Assembly: GCF_002210105.1 (NCBI RefSeq)
Contig: NZ_AQQU01000002.1
Span: forward strand, 248,001 to 312,000
From: Oceanicola sp. 22II-s10i
GTDB taxonomy: Bacteria > Pseudomonadota > Alphaproteobacteria > Rhodobacterales > Rhodobacteraceae
DNA: 64,000 bases
Reading direction: 5' to 3'
The notes under the pieces are model-generated. The model was not told the DNA's origin, made no database searches, and saw nothing but the letters and a program-made list of their open reading frames with translations. Below are positions 1-7,893 of the stretch, one piece after another. The first letter of the stretch is position 1, and each line of letters begins with the position of its first letter. Both the position numbers and the translations under genes were made by a program.

Positions 1-379
1 CCCATGCGGTCAGCTCGCGCGAGGTCATGCCGAAGGGCACGCCGGTGAAGAACGACAGCGCCTGCGACTTGTTCTGCCAGTAGTAGGCGGCGCCGTGGCT
101 CATCTCGGCGGTGCCGTCGATCACGGCGTCCAGCGACTGCAGCGGCGGAACCATCTCGCCTGCGGAATAGACCTGAACGGTCAGGCGGCCGCCCGAAGCG
201 GCGGTGATGCGGTCGGCCAGACGCTGCGCGCCGACGCCGAGGCCGGGGAAGTTCTTGGGCCAGGTGGTGACCATGCGCCAGGTGACATTGCCTTGCGCGA
301 TCGCGGGTGCGGCCAGCGTGCTGGCGGCTGCACCGGCACCGAGCGTGCCAGCCGTGCGAATGAATGAACGGCGATCCAT
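1..379 (-). CDS. TRAP transporter substrate-binding protein (DctP family), N-terminal part, truncated by window edge
   Basis: Only the first 126 residues lie in the window. The protein begins with MDRRSFI and a hydrophobic Ala-rich stretch ending APAIAQ, a twin-arginine-like signal peptide, then reads VTWRMVTTWPKNFPGLG and SAGEMVPPLQSLDAV. This matches the DctP/TakP branch of TRAP periplasmic receptors, which bind organic acids (2-oxoacids in TakP) and deliver them to DctQM permeases. The ATG at 379 is preceded by a GGGGAGGA ribosome-binding site. The substrate cannot be told from this fragment, and the permease genes would lie outside the window. Family assignment is firm; ligand is unknown. 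Confidence 0.88.
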   Translation of the reverse strand, partial: MDRRSFIRTAGTLGAGAAASTLAAPAIAQGNVTWRMVTTWPKNFPGLGVGAQRLADRITAASGGRLTVQVYSAGEMVPPLQSLDAVIDGTAEMSHGAAYYWQNKSQALSFFTGVPFGMTSRELTAW

Positions 380-404
380 AGATATCCTCCCCTTGGTGTT
401 CGTC

Positions 405-485
405 CTGTCGCGACAGTCGAAAGACAGTCGTCCGCAGCGCACGTACTGGGGCGGAAAGCCGAAAGTCCATGCAACATCGTTGCAA
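405..485. promoter_or_regulatory. two inverted repeats upstream of the TRAP receptor gene
   Basis: Two perfect dyads lie in the 5' region of the minus-strand TRAP gene: CTGTCGCGACAG at 405-416 (12-bp palindrome), and TGCAAC-ATC-GTTGCA at 471-485. The second has the compact form of a LacI- or GntR-type operator. Their role as operators is inferred only from position and symmetry. The rest of 380-635 holds no gene that I can support. Confidence 0.35.
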
Positions 486-635
486 AGGTGAACTGTTGAT
501 CGTGGCAATCAATTTTTCGCGGGGAGGGGTTGCAATCCTGCCCGCGAAATTTCCTTTCCTACCCGATTTTGGGGTTGCCGCTGGGTCAGCGACTCGGCCC
601 GCGCAAGCGCGCCGGGCCGCCCTGGTGGCGCGTGC

Positions 636-1100
636 TCATGCCGCCTCGGCCGCCGCGCGCATGGCGGCGACGTCAATCTTGACCATCTGCATCATGGCCG
701 CCATCGCGGCCTGTGCCCCGGCATTGCCGCGCGACATCAGCGTGACGGCCTCGGCCGGGACGATCTGCCAGGACAGGCCCCAGCGGTCACGGATCCAGCC
801 GCACTGCACCTCGGTTCCGCCGGCGGCGAGGATGGCCGCCCATATCCGGTCGGTCTCGGCCTGATCCTCGGTGGTGATGCAGATCGAGGCGGCCTCGGTA
901 TGGGGAAACTGCGGGCCGCCGTTCAGGATCTGGTAGGGCGCGCCCATCAGGGTGAACTCCACGATCAGCGGCGGCTTTGTCGGGTCGGGGGCGAAGCGTC
1001 CCCGTATCTCGCTGTCGGGCAGGAGCGAGACGTAGAACTCCGCCGCCTCGTGCCCGTCGTTGTCATACCACAGGCAGGTCCGTATCGCGTTGGGTTGCAC
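636..1100 (-). CDS. VOC family protein (PhnB-like, glyoxalase/bleomycin-resistance fold)
   Basis: A 154-residue protein starting VQPNAIRTCLWYDNDG and continuing with HEAAEFYVSLLPDSEI, the signature of the 3-demethylubiquinone-9 methyltransferase-like/PhnB subgroup of the VOC superfamily. The GTG start at 1100 has an ideal GGAGGAGTGA ribosome-binding site that overlaps the stop of the upstream reductase gene. A longer reading frame to 1160 would overlap that gene more deeply and is unlikely. It is the third gene of the TetR operon. VOC proteins bind metals and small substrates; no substrate can be deduced, and enzymatic activity is not assured. Confidence 0.82.
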   Translation of the reverse strand: MQPNAIRTCLWYDNDGHEAAEFYVSLLPDSEIRGRFAPDPTKPPLIVEFTLMGAPYQILNGGPQFPHTEAASICITTEDQAETDRIWAAILAAGGTEVQCGWIRDRWGLSWQIVPAEAVTLMSRGNAGAQAAMAAMMQMVKIDVAAMRAAAEAA

Positions 1101-1104
1101 GGCC

Positions 1105-1719
1105 TCACTCCTCCAGCCGGAAGGTGCCGATCGGAACCTCGCCCGCCGGTTCGTAGACATTCATCTGAACCCCGGTCCCCGAGGTGGCGCTGTCGGTAAG
1201 CCTGAGCGCGCCGGGTTTGGCGACATCGCCGAAGAACCGCTTGCCGCGGCCCAGCAGGACCGGGAAGTGCCAGACCTGCATCGTGTCCCAGATCCCGGCG
1301 TTCAGGATCAGCTGCGTCATGGTCGAGCTGCCCTGCACCAGCAGCGGCGGACCGTCCTCGGCCTTGAGCGCGCTGAGCCGCGCGACGGGATCATCGCCGA
1401 GCGCCTCGGCCGGGCCCCAGTCCAGCGTGTCGGCATGGTGGGTCGCCACGTATTTCGTCGCGCCGTTGATCAGCTTGCCCATCGGGTCGTCCGGCACCTT
1501 GGGCCAGTGCGCGGCGAAGATGTCGTAGGTCTTGCGCCCCAGGACGAGGTCGAAGGGCTGGCCCATCTTTGAGCCCATCTTGCCCATCATGACCTCGTCC
1601 CAGAAGGTGACGGACCAGCCTTCGTGGGCAAAGCCGCCATCGGGGTCTTCCCCGGGGCCGCCGGGGGCCTGCATGACGCCGTCGAGCGACAGGAAAACGG
1701 CAAGATCCAGAGTGCGCAT
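1105..1719 (-). CDS. dihydrofolate reductase family protein (RibD C-terminal type)
   Basis: A 204-residue protein beginning RTLDLAVFLSLDGVMQAPGG, with FDLVLGRKTYDIFAAHW and LLVQGSSTMTQLIL, the conserved blocks of the RibD_C/YyaP-like family of NADPH-dependent reductases. Such proteins resemble riboflavin-pathway or dihydrofolate reductases, but stand-alone members mostly have unknown substrates. The ATG overlaps the stop of the TetR gene (TGATG at 1717-1721) and the VOC gene follows after 4 nt, so the three are one transcription unit. Control by the TetR protein is likely from the operon structure. Confidence 0.85.
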   Translation of the reverse strand: MRTLDLAVFLSLDGVMQAPGGPGEDPDGGFAHEGWSVTFWDEVMMGKMGSKMGQPFDLVLGRKTYDIFAAHWPKVPDDPMGKLINGATKYVATHHADTLDWGPAEALGDDPVARLSALKAEDGPPLLVQGSSTMTQLILNAGIWDTMQVWHFPVLLGRGKRFFGDVAKPGALRLTDSATSGTGVQMNVYEPAGEVPIGTFRLEE

Positions 1720-2348
1720 CAGTTTTCTCCCTGTGATGCGGGCTGTCCAAAGAGCAACCGCGTGTAACGGATGAGGTGGTCGATCGTCTCGGCGGCGATC
1801 GCGGTGTCGTTCTTCGCCTTGGCGAGGATGAAGGCGCCCTGGATCACCGCCTGGGTGTGCAGGGCAAAGCTTTCGGGCGTGATCCCGGTCACCCCATGCG
1901 CGGCCATCGCGGCGGCGATGTCCGGCTCCAGCGTGGCGGCATGCGCGGTGATGCCGGTGTGGCAGGCGGCGCGAATCGCCGGGCTGTCGGCATAGGTTTC
2001 CTGCACCATGGTGCCCAGCAGGCAGGTATAGTCCGGCAATTCGCCCTGAAGGATCGCCTTGCGGAACTCCAGATAGCCGATCACCCGCTCCAGCGGATCG
2101 TCGGCCCTGTGATAGGGCGCATCGTTGAAGGCCGCGCCGGTGACCTCGGTCCAGTGTTCGGTGGCCGCGACGGCCAGGGCTTCCTTGTTGCTGAAGTGAT
2201 GAAAGAACGCCCCCTTGGTCACGCCCGCCGCGGCACAGAGATCATCGACGCTGGTCGCGGCGAACCCCCGCGTGCGGATCAGGCCGAGCGCGGCATCCAG
2301 CAGTGCGGTGCGGGCCGTTCCCCTGATTGCGCGCGCGGACATGGACAT
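1719..2348 (-). CDS. TetR/AcrR family transcriptional regulator
   Basis: A 209-residue regulator. The N-terminal helix-turn-helix is seen in LLDAALGLIRTRGFAATSVD, followed by AAGVTKGAFFHHFSNKEALA, the canonical TetR recognition region. The C-terminal part (about residues 80-200) would form the ligand-binding dimer domain, with an apparent TetR_C-type layout. A second in-frame ATG lies at 2342; the first is kept because CTCAATTTGAAATT and a GAGGAG-like site precede it. It heads an overlapping operon with a reductase and a VOC protein, and a perfect dyad covers its own promoter, so autorepression is the likely mode. The inducer is unknown. Confidence 0.92.
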   Translation of the reverse strand: MSMSARAIRGTARTALLDAALGLIRTRGFAATSVDDLCAAAGVTKGAFFHHFSNKEALAVAATEHWTEVTGAAFNDAPYHRADDPLERVIGYLEFRKAILQGELPDYTCLLGTMVQETYADSPAIRAACHTGITAHAATLEPDIAAAMAAHGVTGITPESFALHTQAVIQGAFILAKAKNDTAIAAETIDHLIRYTRLLFGQPASQGEN

Positions 2349-2364
2349 CTCTCCTCAATTTCAA

Positions 2365-2395
2365 ATTACATACCAACCAGTCGGTATGTAATCAA
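2365..2395 (-). promoter_or_regulatory. autoregulatory operator-promoter of the TetR operon
   Basis: A perfect 10-bp inverted repeat, ATTACATACC at 2365-2374 and GGTATGTAAT at 2383-2392, with an 8-bp spacer. On the minus strand it coincides with a sigma70-like promoter: -35 TTGATT (2390-2395), 17-bp spacer, -10 TATGTA (2367-2372). A dyad that fully covers the -35/-10 region just upstream of a tetR gene is the standard arrangement of a TetR autorepression operator. The symmetry is seen directly; binding by the adjacent regulator is inferred. Confidence 0.8.
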
Positions 2396-2452
2396 GCCGA
2401 AAAAATCCCCGCCATTCCGGATGCACGAAACGCCGCCGGTCCGGGATCCACG

Positions 2453-2534
2453 TCCCCTGCTTCTTCTGGTCTCAAATACTTCGGGGGGCGCGGCCCCGGG
2501 CCGCGGCGGGGGGGGAGAGCCCCCCGGGGCGCCG
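2453..2534 (+). repeat. dispersed intergenic repeat, copy A
   Basis: Contains the core CCCTGCTTCTTCTGG followed by TCTCAAATACTTCGGGGGG and a GC-rich tail able to form strong hairpins (CGGCCCCGGGCCG and GGGGGG/CCCCCC runs). The same core recurs at 5887-5965, 31330-31385 and 51837-51916, always between genes. Here it lies between the TetR operon and the 3' end of the MORN gene. It could act as a REP-like element or a termination/processing structure; its function is unknown. Confidence 0.65.
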
Positions 2535-2555
2535 CAGGCGCCGTCCGTCGCCGAC

Positions 2556-3965
2556 CTACTGGTTCAGCGCACCGTTTTCCCACTGACCGGTCGCAACCTC
2601 GCCCGAGGCGTAACGCATGGTGCCTTCGCCCTGCCGCCGCCCGTCGCGGAACTGCCCTTCGTAGACATCGCCGTTGGCATAGGTCGCGATACCCTGTCCG
2701 GAAATCGCGCCGTCCTTCCACTCACCCTCGTAAGTGAACCCGTCCGGCATCGCGATCTTGCCCGTGCCGTCCCGCTGACCGGCCTTGAAGTCGCCCTCGT
2801 AGACAGTGCCGTCGGGATAGGTCGCCTTGCCCGTGCCCTCGCGCTGGCCGGCCACCCAGTCCCCCTCGTAGCGGTAGCCGTCGGGGTAGGTCATCACGCC
2901 GAAGCCGTCGTTCTTGGCGTTCTTGAACTCGCCCTCGTAGACCAGCCCGTTGGGGTAGGTGGCCACGCCCTTGCCCTCGATCACGCCGGCCTTCCAGTCG
3001 CCCTCGTAGGTGGCGCCGTCGGGATAGGTGATCTTGCCGGTGCCGTCGGCCAGATCCTCGCGGAAATCGCCCTCGTAGACCGAGCCGTCGGGATAGACGA
3101 CCTTGCCCTGGCCCTCGATCCGGCCCGCGATCCACGATCCGTCGTAGCGATAGCCGTCCGAGCCGGTGAACACGCCCTGGCCGTGGCGCTGGTCGTCCTT
3201 GAACTCGCCCTCGTAGACATCACCGTTGGCATAGGTGACCTTGCCGATCCCCTCGCGGCGGCCGGCCACCAGCTCGCCCTCGTAGACGTCGCCATTCGGC
3301 TGGGTCAGCGTGCCGGAGCCGTTGATCTGGCCGTCCTTCCAGGTGCCTTCGTAGACCAGCCCGTCCTGCATGGTCAGGGTGCCCTGACCCTCGCGCGCGC
3401 CGCGCACGATCTCGCCCTCGTAGACCGCGCCGTCGGGATAGGTGATGGTGCCGCGGCCTTCCTTGACGCCGTTCACCCACTCGCCGTCGTAGACATAGCC
3501 GCCGGGGCTCTCCATCCGGCCGCGCCCGTGGTGCATCGCGTTGGAAAAGCCGCCCTCGTAGCGCACGCCGTTGGCGTATTGCGCCACGCCCTGGCCCATG
3601 ATCTTGCCGTCTTCCCACTCGCCCTCGTAGGTGCCGCCGTCGGAAAAGACGATCTTGCCCACGCCGTGCGGCTTGCCCTTCTGGAACTCGCCCTCGTAGA
3701 CCGAGCCGTTGGGGAAGCGTGCGATGCCCTTGCCGCGGATTTCGCCATCGACCCAGTCGCCGGTGTATTCGTAGCCGTTCGGCAGGCGGTAGGTGCCCCG
3801 GCCGTGCTGCAACCCGTCCTTGAAGGTGCCCTCGTAGACGCCGCCGTCGTCGTATTGCTTGGTGCGGACGTCGCCGTCCTGCGCCATCGCGGGCAGCGCG
3901 AGCGCCGCTCCCAAAAGCGCGCCGCGCAGACCGGTGCCCATGCCTGCGTTCCACCTGACGACCAT
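2556..3965 (-). CDS. exported MORN-repeat protein with 19 tandem repeats
   Basis: A 469-residue protein with a signal peptide (GLRGALLGAALALPAMAQ) followed almost wholly by 23-residue MORN repeats of the form DGxxYEGEWKDGxxxGxGxxTYP. I count 18 complete repeats and one shortened final repeat (SGEVATGQWENGALNQ). MORN arrays form elongated beta-hairpin stacks that bind lipids or proteins; a bacterial exported array of this length has no assigned role. The start at 3965 has an AAGAGGG site; ATG 3941 is a possible alternative. The open frame continues upstream to 5924 only because it lies antisense to nadE. It is divergent from nadE. Confidence 0.85.
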   Translation of the reverse strand: MVVRWNAGMGTGLRGALLGAALALPAMAQDGDVRTKQYDDGGVYEGTFKDGLQHGRGTYRLPNGYEYTGDWVDGEIRGKGIARFPNGSVYEGEFQKGKPHGVGKIVFSDGGTYEGEWEDGKIMGQGVAQYANGVRYEGGFSNAMHHGRGRMESPGGYVYDGEWVNGVKEGRGTITYPDGAVYEGEIVRGAREGQGTLTMQDGLVYEGTWKDGQINGSGTLTQPNGDVYEGELVAGRREGIGKVTYANGDVYEGEFKDDQRHGQGVFTGSDGYRYDGSWIAGRIEGQGKVVYPDGSVYEGDFREDLADGTGKITYPDGATYEGDWKAGVIEGKGVATYPNGLVYEGEFKNAKNDGFGVMTYPDGYRYEGDWVAGQREGTGKATYPDGTVYEGDFKAGQRDGTGKIAMPDGFTYEGEWKDGAISGQGIATYANGDVYEGQFRDGRRQGEGTMRYASGEVATGQWENGALNQ

Positions 3966-4133
3966 GCCGTGCCCTCTTGCCCCGTTGTTCCCGTGCCGCG
4001 TGCGGTGTGGTCCCGGCGGCGTGCCGCGACCGTAAAGGAGCGTCCGCGACCGGGCAATGTCTTTCGCCCAAATCGCCTTTCCCTCGCGGTCTGGTGAAGT
4101 TATGAGAACCGGGAAGCGAGGAGACGCGCGCAC

Positions 4134-5792
4134 ATGGCCGACAGGTTCCGTATCACGCTGGCACAGCTCAATCCGACGGTGGGGGACATCGCCGGAAACG
4201 CCGCCAAGGCGCGCGAGGCCTGGGCCGCGGGCAAGGCGGCGGGCGCCGACCTGGTGGCGTTCACCGAGATGTTCATCTGCGGCTACAACACCCAGGACCT
4301 GGTCGAGAAGCCGGCCTTTCACCAGGCCGCCATCGCCGCGATCGAGGACCTGGCGGTGGAGTTGGCGGACGGTCCGGCCTTTGCCATCGGCGGTCCGTGG
4401 ATCGAGGGCGCGTCGCTCTACAACGCCTATCACATCTGCAACGGCGGGCGGGTCGTTAGCCGGGTGCTGAAGCACAACCTGCCGAACGAGACGGTGTTCG
4501 ACGAGGTGCGCCTCTACGACAGCGGGCCGCTCGGCGGGCCCTATGCCGTCGGCAACACGCGGGTCGGATCGCCGATCTGCGAGGATGCCTGGCACCCCGA
4601 GGTCAGCGAGACCCTGGCCGAGACCGGGGCGGAGTTCCTGCTGGTCCCCAACGGCTCGCCCTACTACCGGGGCAAGATGGACACGCGGTTCAACCACATG
4701 GTGTCCCGCGTGGTCGAGACCGGGTTGCCGCTGATCTACCTCAACATGGTGGGCGGGCAGGACGACCAGGTCTTCGACGGCGGGTCCTTCGGGCTGAACC
4801 CCGGCGGCAGGATGGCGTTTCACCTGCCGGTCTTCGATACGGAAATCGCCCATGTCGACCTGGAGCGCGGGCCGGAGGGCTGGCGCATCCTCGAGGGCGA
4901 GAAGGCGCATATCCCCGACGACTGGGAACAGGATTACCGGGCGATGGTGCAGTCGCTGCGCGACTACTGCGACAAGACCGGGTTCAGGAAGGTCCTGCTG
5001 GGGCTGTCGGGCGGGATCGACAGCGCCATCGTGGCGACGATCGCGGCGGATGCACTCGGGGCGGAGAACGTGCGCTGCGTGATGCTGCCGTCGGAATACA
5101 CCTCCGAGCATTCGCTGGAAGATGCCGAGCAGGTCGCCAAGAACCTCGGCTGCCATTACGATTACGTGCCGATCTCGGGCCCGCGCAAGGCGGTGACGGA
5201 GGCGCTGGCGCCGGTCTTCGAGGGCACCAGGCCGGACCTGACCGAGGAGAACATCCAGTCGCGCCTGCGTGGTCTGCTGCTGATGGCGATGTCGAACAAG
5301 TTCGGCGAGATGCTGCTGACCACCGGCAACAAGTCCGAGGTCGCGGTCGGCTATGCCACGATCTATGGCGACATGGCGGGCGGCTACAATCCGATCAAGG
5401 ATCTCTACAAGACGCGGGTCTTCGAGCAGTGCCGCTGGCGGAACGCCAATCACCGGGACTGGATGATGGGGCCGGAAGGTGCGGTGATCCCCGAGCGGAT
5501 CATCACCAAGCCGCCCTCGGCGGAACTGCGCGAGGACCAGAAGGACAGCGACTCGCTGCCCGATTACCCGGTGCTGGACGCGATCCTGCATATCCTCGTG
5601 GACCTGGATGGTTCGGTGTCGGACTGCGTCGCGGCGGGGTATTCGCGCGAGGATGCCAAGCGGGTGGAGCACCTGCTCTACATCAGCGAGTACAAGCGCT
5701 TCCAGTCCGCGCCGGGGACACGTCTGACCAAGCGGGCGTTCTGGCTGGACCGCCGCTATCCGATCGTGAACCGCTGGCGCGATCCGGGCTGA
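4134..5792 (+). CDS. nadE: glutamine-hydrolysing NAD+ synthase
   Basis: A 552-residue two-domain enzyme that makes NAD+ from nicotinic acid adenine dinucleotide using glutamine-derived ammonia and ATP. The N-terminal nitrilase-type amidase domain shows the Glu-Lys-Cys triad at E45 (AFTEMFICGY), K113 (VLKHNLPNET) and C149 (SPICEDAWH). The C-terminal synthetase domain has the pyrophosphatase P-loop SGGIDSA at residues 292-298, and LLTTGNKSE further on. Length is normal for the short alphaproteobacterial form. The start is preceded by GAGGAG. It is divergent from the MORN gene and appears to be transcribed alone. Confidence 0.97.
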   Translation: MADRFRITLAQLNPTVGDIAGNAAKAREAWAAGKAAGADLVAFTEMFICGYNTQDLVEKPAFHQAAIAAIEDLAVELADGPAFAIGGPWIEGASLYNAYHICNGGRVVSRVLKHNLPNETVFDEVRLYDSGPLGGPYAVGNTRVGSPICEDAWHPEVSETLAETGAEFLLVPNGSPYYRGKMDTRFNHMVSRVVETGLPLIYLNMVGGQDDQVFDGGSFGLNPGGRMAFHLPVFDTEIAHVDLERGPEGWRILEGEKAHIPDDWEQDYRAMVQSLRDYCDKTGFRKVLLGLSGGIDSAIVATIAADALGAENVRCVMLPSEYTSEHSLEDAEQVAKNLGCHYDYVPISGPRKAVTEALAPVFEGTRPDLTEENIQSRLRGLLLMAMSNKFGEMLLTTGNKSEVAVGYATIYGDMAGGYNPIKDLYKTRVFEQCRWRNANHRDWMMGPEGAVIPERIITKPPSAELREDQKDSDSLPDYPVLDAILHILVDLDGSVSDCVAAGYSREDAKRVEHLLYISEYKRFQSAPGTRLTKRAFWLDRRYPIVNRWRDPG

Positions 5793-5886
5793 CTGGACCG
5801 GGTTGACGGGGACGGCGCGCGTGCCTGCGGCACGACGCCCCGCCCGCCGTCCCGTGCTGCGGTGATCTTGCAGGTCGGGAAGGGAA

Positions 5887-5965
5887 GGGGGCTGTCTGCC
5901 CCCTCTTGCGGGCTGTGCCCGCAATTCACCCCCGAAAGTATTTGAGACCAGAAGAAGCAGGGGAC
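5887..5965 (-). repeat. dispersed intergenic repeat, copy B
   Basis: Read on the minus strand, this begins with the CCCTGCTTCTTCTGG core, then TCTCAAATACTTTCGGGGG, TGAATTGCGGGC, CCCGCAAGAGGGGGC and AGACAGCCCCC. It is nearly identical to copy D (51837-51916), with few differences across about 75 bp. The segment contains two hairpins: GCGGGC/GCCCGC, and GGGGGC/GCCCCC. It sits between convergent nadE and the metalloprotease gene, where a transcription terminator would be expected. Confidence 0.7.
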
Positions 5966-5990
5966 CTGCGCGGCGGCTGAATGGTCCGCG

Positions 5991-6383
5991 TCATTCCCAC
6001 CACGGGTCGATTTCGGCGATGTCATCGTCGGACCAGCCGAAGTGATGCGCGAATTCGTGGACCACGACGTGCGCGATCAGATCGTCGAGATCCACGTCGC
6101 CCCGGTCGCGCCATTCGTCCAGGATCGGTTCGCGGAAGATCCAGACCGTGTCGGGCTGCGCGGGCATGTCGAAGACCGACTTCTCGGTCAGCGGGATGCC
6201 GTCGTAGAGGCCGGTGAGGTCAAGCGGGTCGTCGATGCCGAGGTCGTCCAGCATATCGTCGTCCGGCCAGTCGGCGATGCGCAGCAGGACCTGCGTCGCG
6301 CGTGCGGCGAAAGGGGCGGGCAGGGCGGCGATGGTGCGCAGCGCGATTGTCTCGAAATGGTCGAGGGAGGGGTCCTTGCTCAT
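5991..6383 (-). CDS. metallopeptidase family protein (zincin-like, PF06262 type)
   Basis: A 130-residue protein with the zinc-binding motif HEFAHHFG near the C-terminus (HEXXH), and an acidic body (DWPDDDMLDDLG, RDRGDVDLDDLI). It ends in DIAEIDPWWE. This is the small stand-alone minimal-gluzincin family formerly called DUF1025, common in alphaproteobacteria and of unknown physiological substrate. The chosen ATG at 6383 begins MSKDPSLDHF; an upstream extension to 6509 would run into the start of the divergent dioxygenase gene. Gene context gives no functional clue. Confidence 0.85.
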   Translation of the reverse strand: MSKDPSLDHFETIALRTIAALPAPFAARATQVLLRIADWPDDDMLDDLGIDDPLDLTGLYDGIPLTEKSVFDMPAQPDTVWIFREPILDEWRDRGDVDLDDLIAHVVVHEFAHHFGWSDDDIAEIDPWWE

Positions 6384-6508
6384 GTCCGCCGATATGGCGC
6401 GGGGCGGGCGCGGTTGGAAGGGCGGAAAGCGACCGGGGTGTCGCAATCCGGCGCGAAGGGCGCGCGGGATGGCCCTAGTGGCCGCGGACCCTTTTGCGAG
6501 AGCCTGCA

Positions 6509-7060
6509 ATGCTGACCCTTCACTCTGTCCCCGACGCCTTTTCCGCAGCGGAATGCGACCGTCTCTGCGCGCTGGCCGAGGCCGCGCCGTCGGCCGAGGC
6601 GCGGCTGGTCGGGGCGCAGCGCGATCACAACATCCGGCGGGCGGACCTTGTCTGGCTGGACGATCTGCCGGACACCGGCTGGGTCATGGACCGGCTGATC
6701 GACGTGGTGCGCGTAGCGAACAGGGATGTCTTCGACTTCGCGCTGACGGACTTCAGCGAAAGCCCGCAGATCGCCAGCTACGGCGCTGAAAAGGCCGGGC
6801 ATTTCGACTGGCATGCCGATATCGGCGACGGGCGTCTGGCGGCGCGGCGCAAGCTGACGCTGGTGGTTCAGTTGTCCGAGCCCGGGGATTACGAGGGCGG
6901 TGTGCTGGAGGTGATGCCGACCTCGGCCGTGCTGACCGCGCGGCGTGAGCGGGGCACCGCAGCGCTGTTCCCGGCCTTTGCCCTGCACCGGGTCACGCCG
7001 GTGACGCAGGGGCGGCGGCGGTCGCTGACCGTCTGGGCGCACGGTCCCGCGTTTCGCTGA
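6509..7060 (+). CDS. 2-oxoglutarate/Fe(II)-dependent dioxygenase (PKHD-type fold)
   Basis: A 183-residue protein. The iron-binding HxD is seen in HFDWHADIGDG, and the distal His and 2OG-binding Arg are in FALHRVTPVTQGRRRSLTVW, the pattern of the prolyl-4-hydroxylase-like 2OG-Fe(II) oxygenase superfamily, closest to PKHD-type hydroxylases. Substrate is unknown: members modify proteins, amino acids or small molecules. The ATG at 6509 (MLTLHSVPDAFS) is preferred to an upstream TTG at 6494. Its 5' end faces the metalloprotease gene, so the two share a 125-bp divergent control region. Confidence 0.88.
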   Translation: MLTLHSVPDAFSAAECDRLCALAEAAPSAEARLVGAQRDHNIRRADLVWLDDLPDTGWVMDRLIDVVRVANRDVFDFALTDFSESPQIASYGAEKAGHFDWHADIGDGRLAARRKLTLVVQLSEPGDYEGGVLEVMPTSAVLTARRERGTAALFPAFALHRVTPVTQGRRRSLTVWAHGPAFR

Positions 7061-7158
7061 GGTGCCTTCGCGTTTGCGCACAGAACCTGCGCCTTTGTGA
7101 AGGCTGCATTCCGGAACCGGCTGGCTATCTCTCCGTTGCCAGACAACAGGAGGTTCCC

Positions 7159-7776
7159 ATGACCCAACCGAAGATCACCATCGCGTTCTATTCCACCTAT
7201 GGCACCAACCATGCCATCGCCGAAGCCGCCGCCGAGGCCGTGCGCGCCACCGGCGCCGAGGTCCGCCTGCGCCGCTTTGCCGAAACCGCCCCCGCCGAGG
7301 TGGTGGCCGGGCAGGACGCCTGGAAGGCGCAGGTCGAGAAGGTGCAGGACATCCCCGAACTGACCCATGACGACATGATCTGGGCTGACGGATACTTCTT
7401 TTCCTTCCCGACCCGCTACGGCAGCGCGCCGAGCCAGGTCCGGGCCTTCATCGACACGCTGGGCCCGATCTGGCAGCAGGGCAAGCTGGCCAACAAGACG
7501 GTCACCGCCACGACCTCGGCCGGCAATGCGCATGGCGGGCAGGAATCGACGCTGCTGAGCTTCTACACCTCGACCATGCACTGGGGGTCGGTCATCGTGA
7601 CGCCGGGCTACACCCATGAGGCCGTGAGCGGCGCGGGCGGCAACCCCTACGGTTATTCCGCGAATGCCGGCCAGTTCGACGACAAGGGCAAGGCCGCGGT
7701 CAAGCACCAGGCCGAGCGGCTGGTGTCGCTGACCGCGCAGCTGGTCGCCGGGGCCGATGCCGCCAAGGCGGCCTGA
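7159..7776 (+). CDS. wrbA: NAD(P)H:quinone oxidoreductase, WrbA type
   Basis: A 205-residue flavodoxin-fold protein. The FMN phosphate loop is YSTYGTNHAIAEAAA near the N-terminus; FFSFPTRYGSAPSQVRAF and TTSAGNAHGGQESTLLS are the conserved WrbA blocks, with the later YGYSANAGQ motif. WrbA proteins are tetrameric cytoplasmic FMN enzymes that reduce quinones by two electrons, limiting redox cycling. The start has a clear AGGAGG site. It appears monocistronic, ending before a hairpin that separates it from rpiA. Confidence 0.95.
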   Translation: MTQPKITIAFYSTYGTNHAIAEAAAEAVRATGAEVRLRRFAETAPAEVVAGQDAWKAQVEKVQDIPELTHDDMIWADGYFFSFPTRYGSAPSQVRAFIDTLGPIWQQGKLANKTVTATTSAGNAHGGQESTLLSFYTSTMHWGSVIVTPGYTHEAVSGAGGNPYGYSANAGQFDDKGKAAVKHQAERLVSLTAQLVAGADAAKAA

Positions 7777-7793
7777 CCTGCTGCGACAAATCC

Positions 7794-7829
7794 CGGCCCC
7801 GGACGGCGGAACACCGTCTTTCGGGGCCG
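7794..7829 (+). terminator. long hairpin between wrbA and rpiA
   Basis: Two nested stems: outer CGGCCCCG (7794-7801) with CGGGGCCG (7822-7829), and inner GACGG (7802-7806) with CCGTC (7814-7818). There is no downstream U-run, so it is either a weak terminator or an mRNA 3' end stabiliser. It lies 18 nt after the wrbA stop codon. Confidence 0.5.
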
Positions 7830-7893
7830 ACGGACCTATGACTCCGGGCCGCGCTTGCCTATAGAGAGCATGACGCAGTTACGGAGTCGCACC

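Noticed and set aside
2556-3960. Regular 69-bp DNA period suggestive of a CRISPR or satellite array
   Set aside because: Repeats are in frame and encode MORN units; there are no unique spacers, and they vary at synonymous positions.
1776-4097. 773-codon plus-strand frame rich in Val/Asp/Gly repeats
   Set aside because: It is the complement of the TetR gene and the MORN repeats; the pseudo-repeats follow from the 69-bp MORN period.
2556-5924. 1122-codon open frame spanning the MORN gene and the antisense of nadE
   Set aside because: Only the part below 3965 matches a protein family; the rest is antisense to nadE, and reflects the lack of stops in high-GC DNA.
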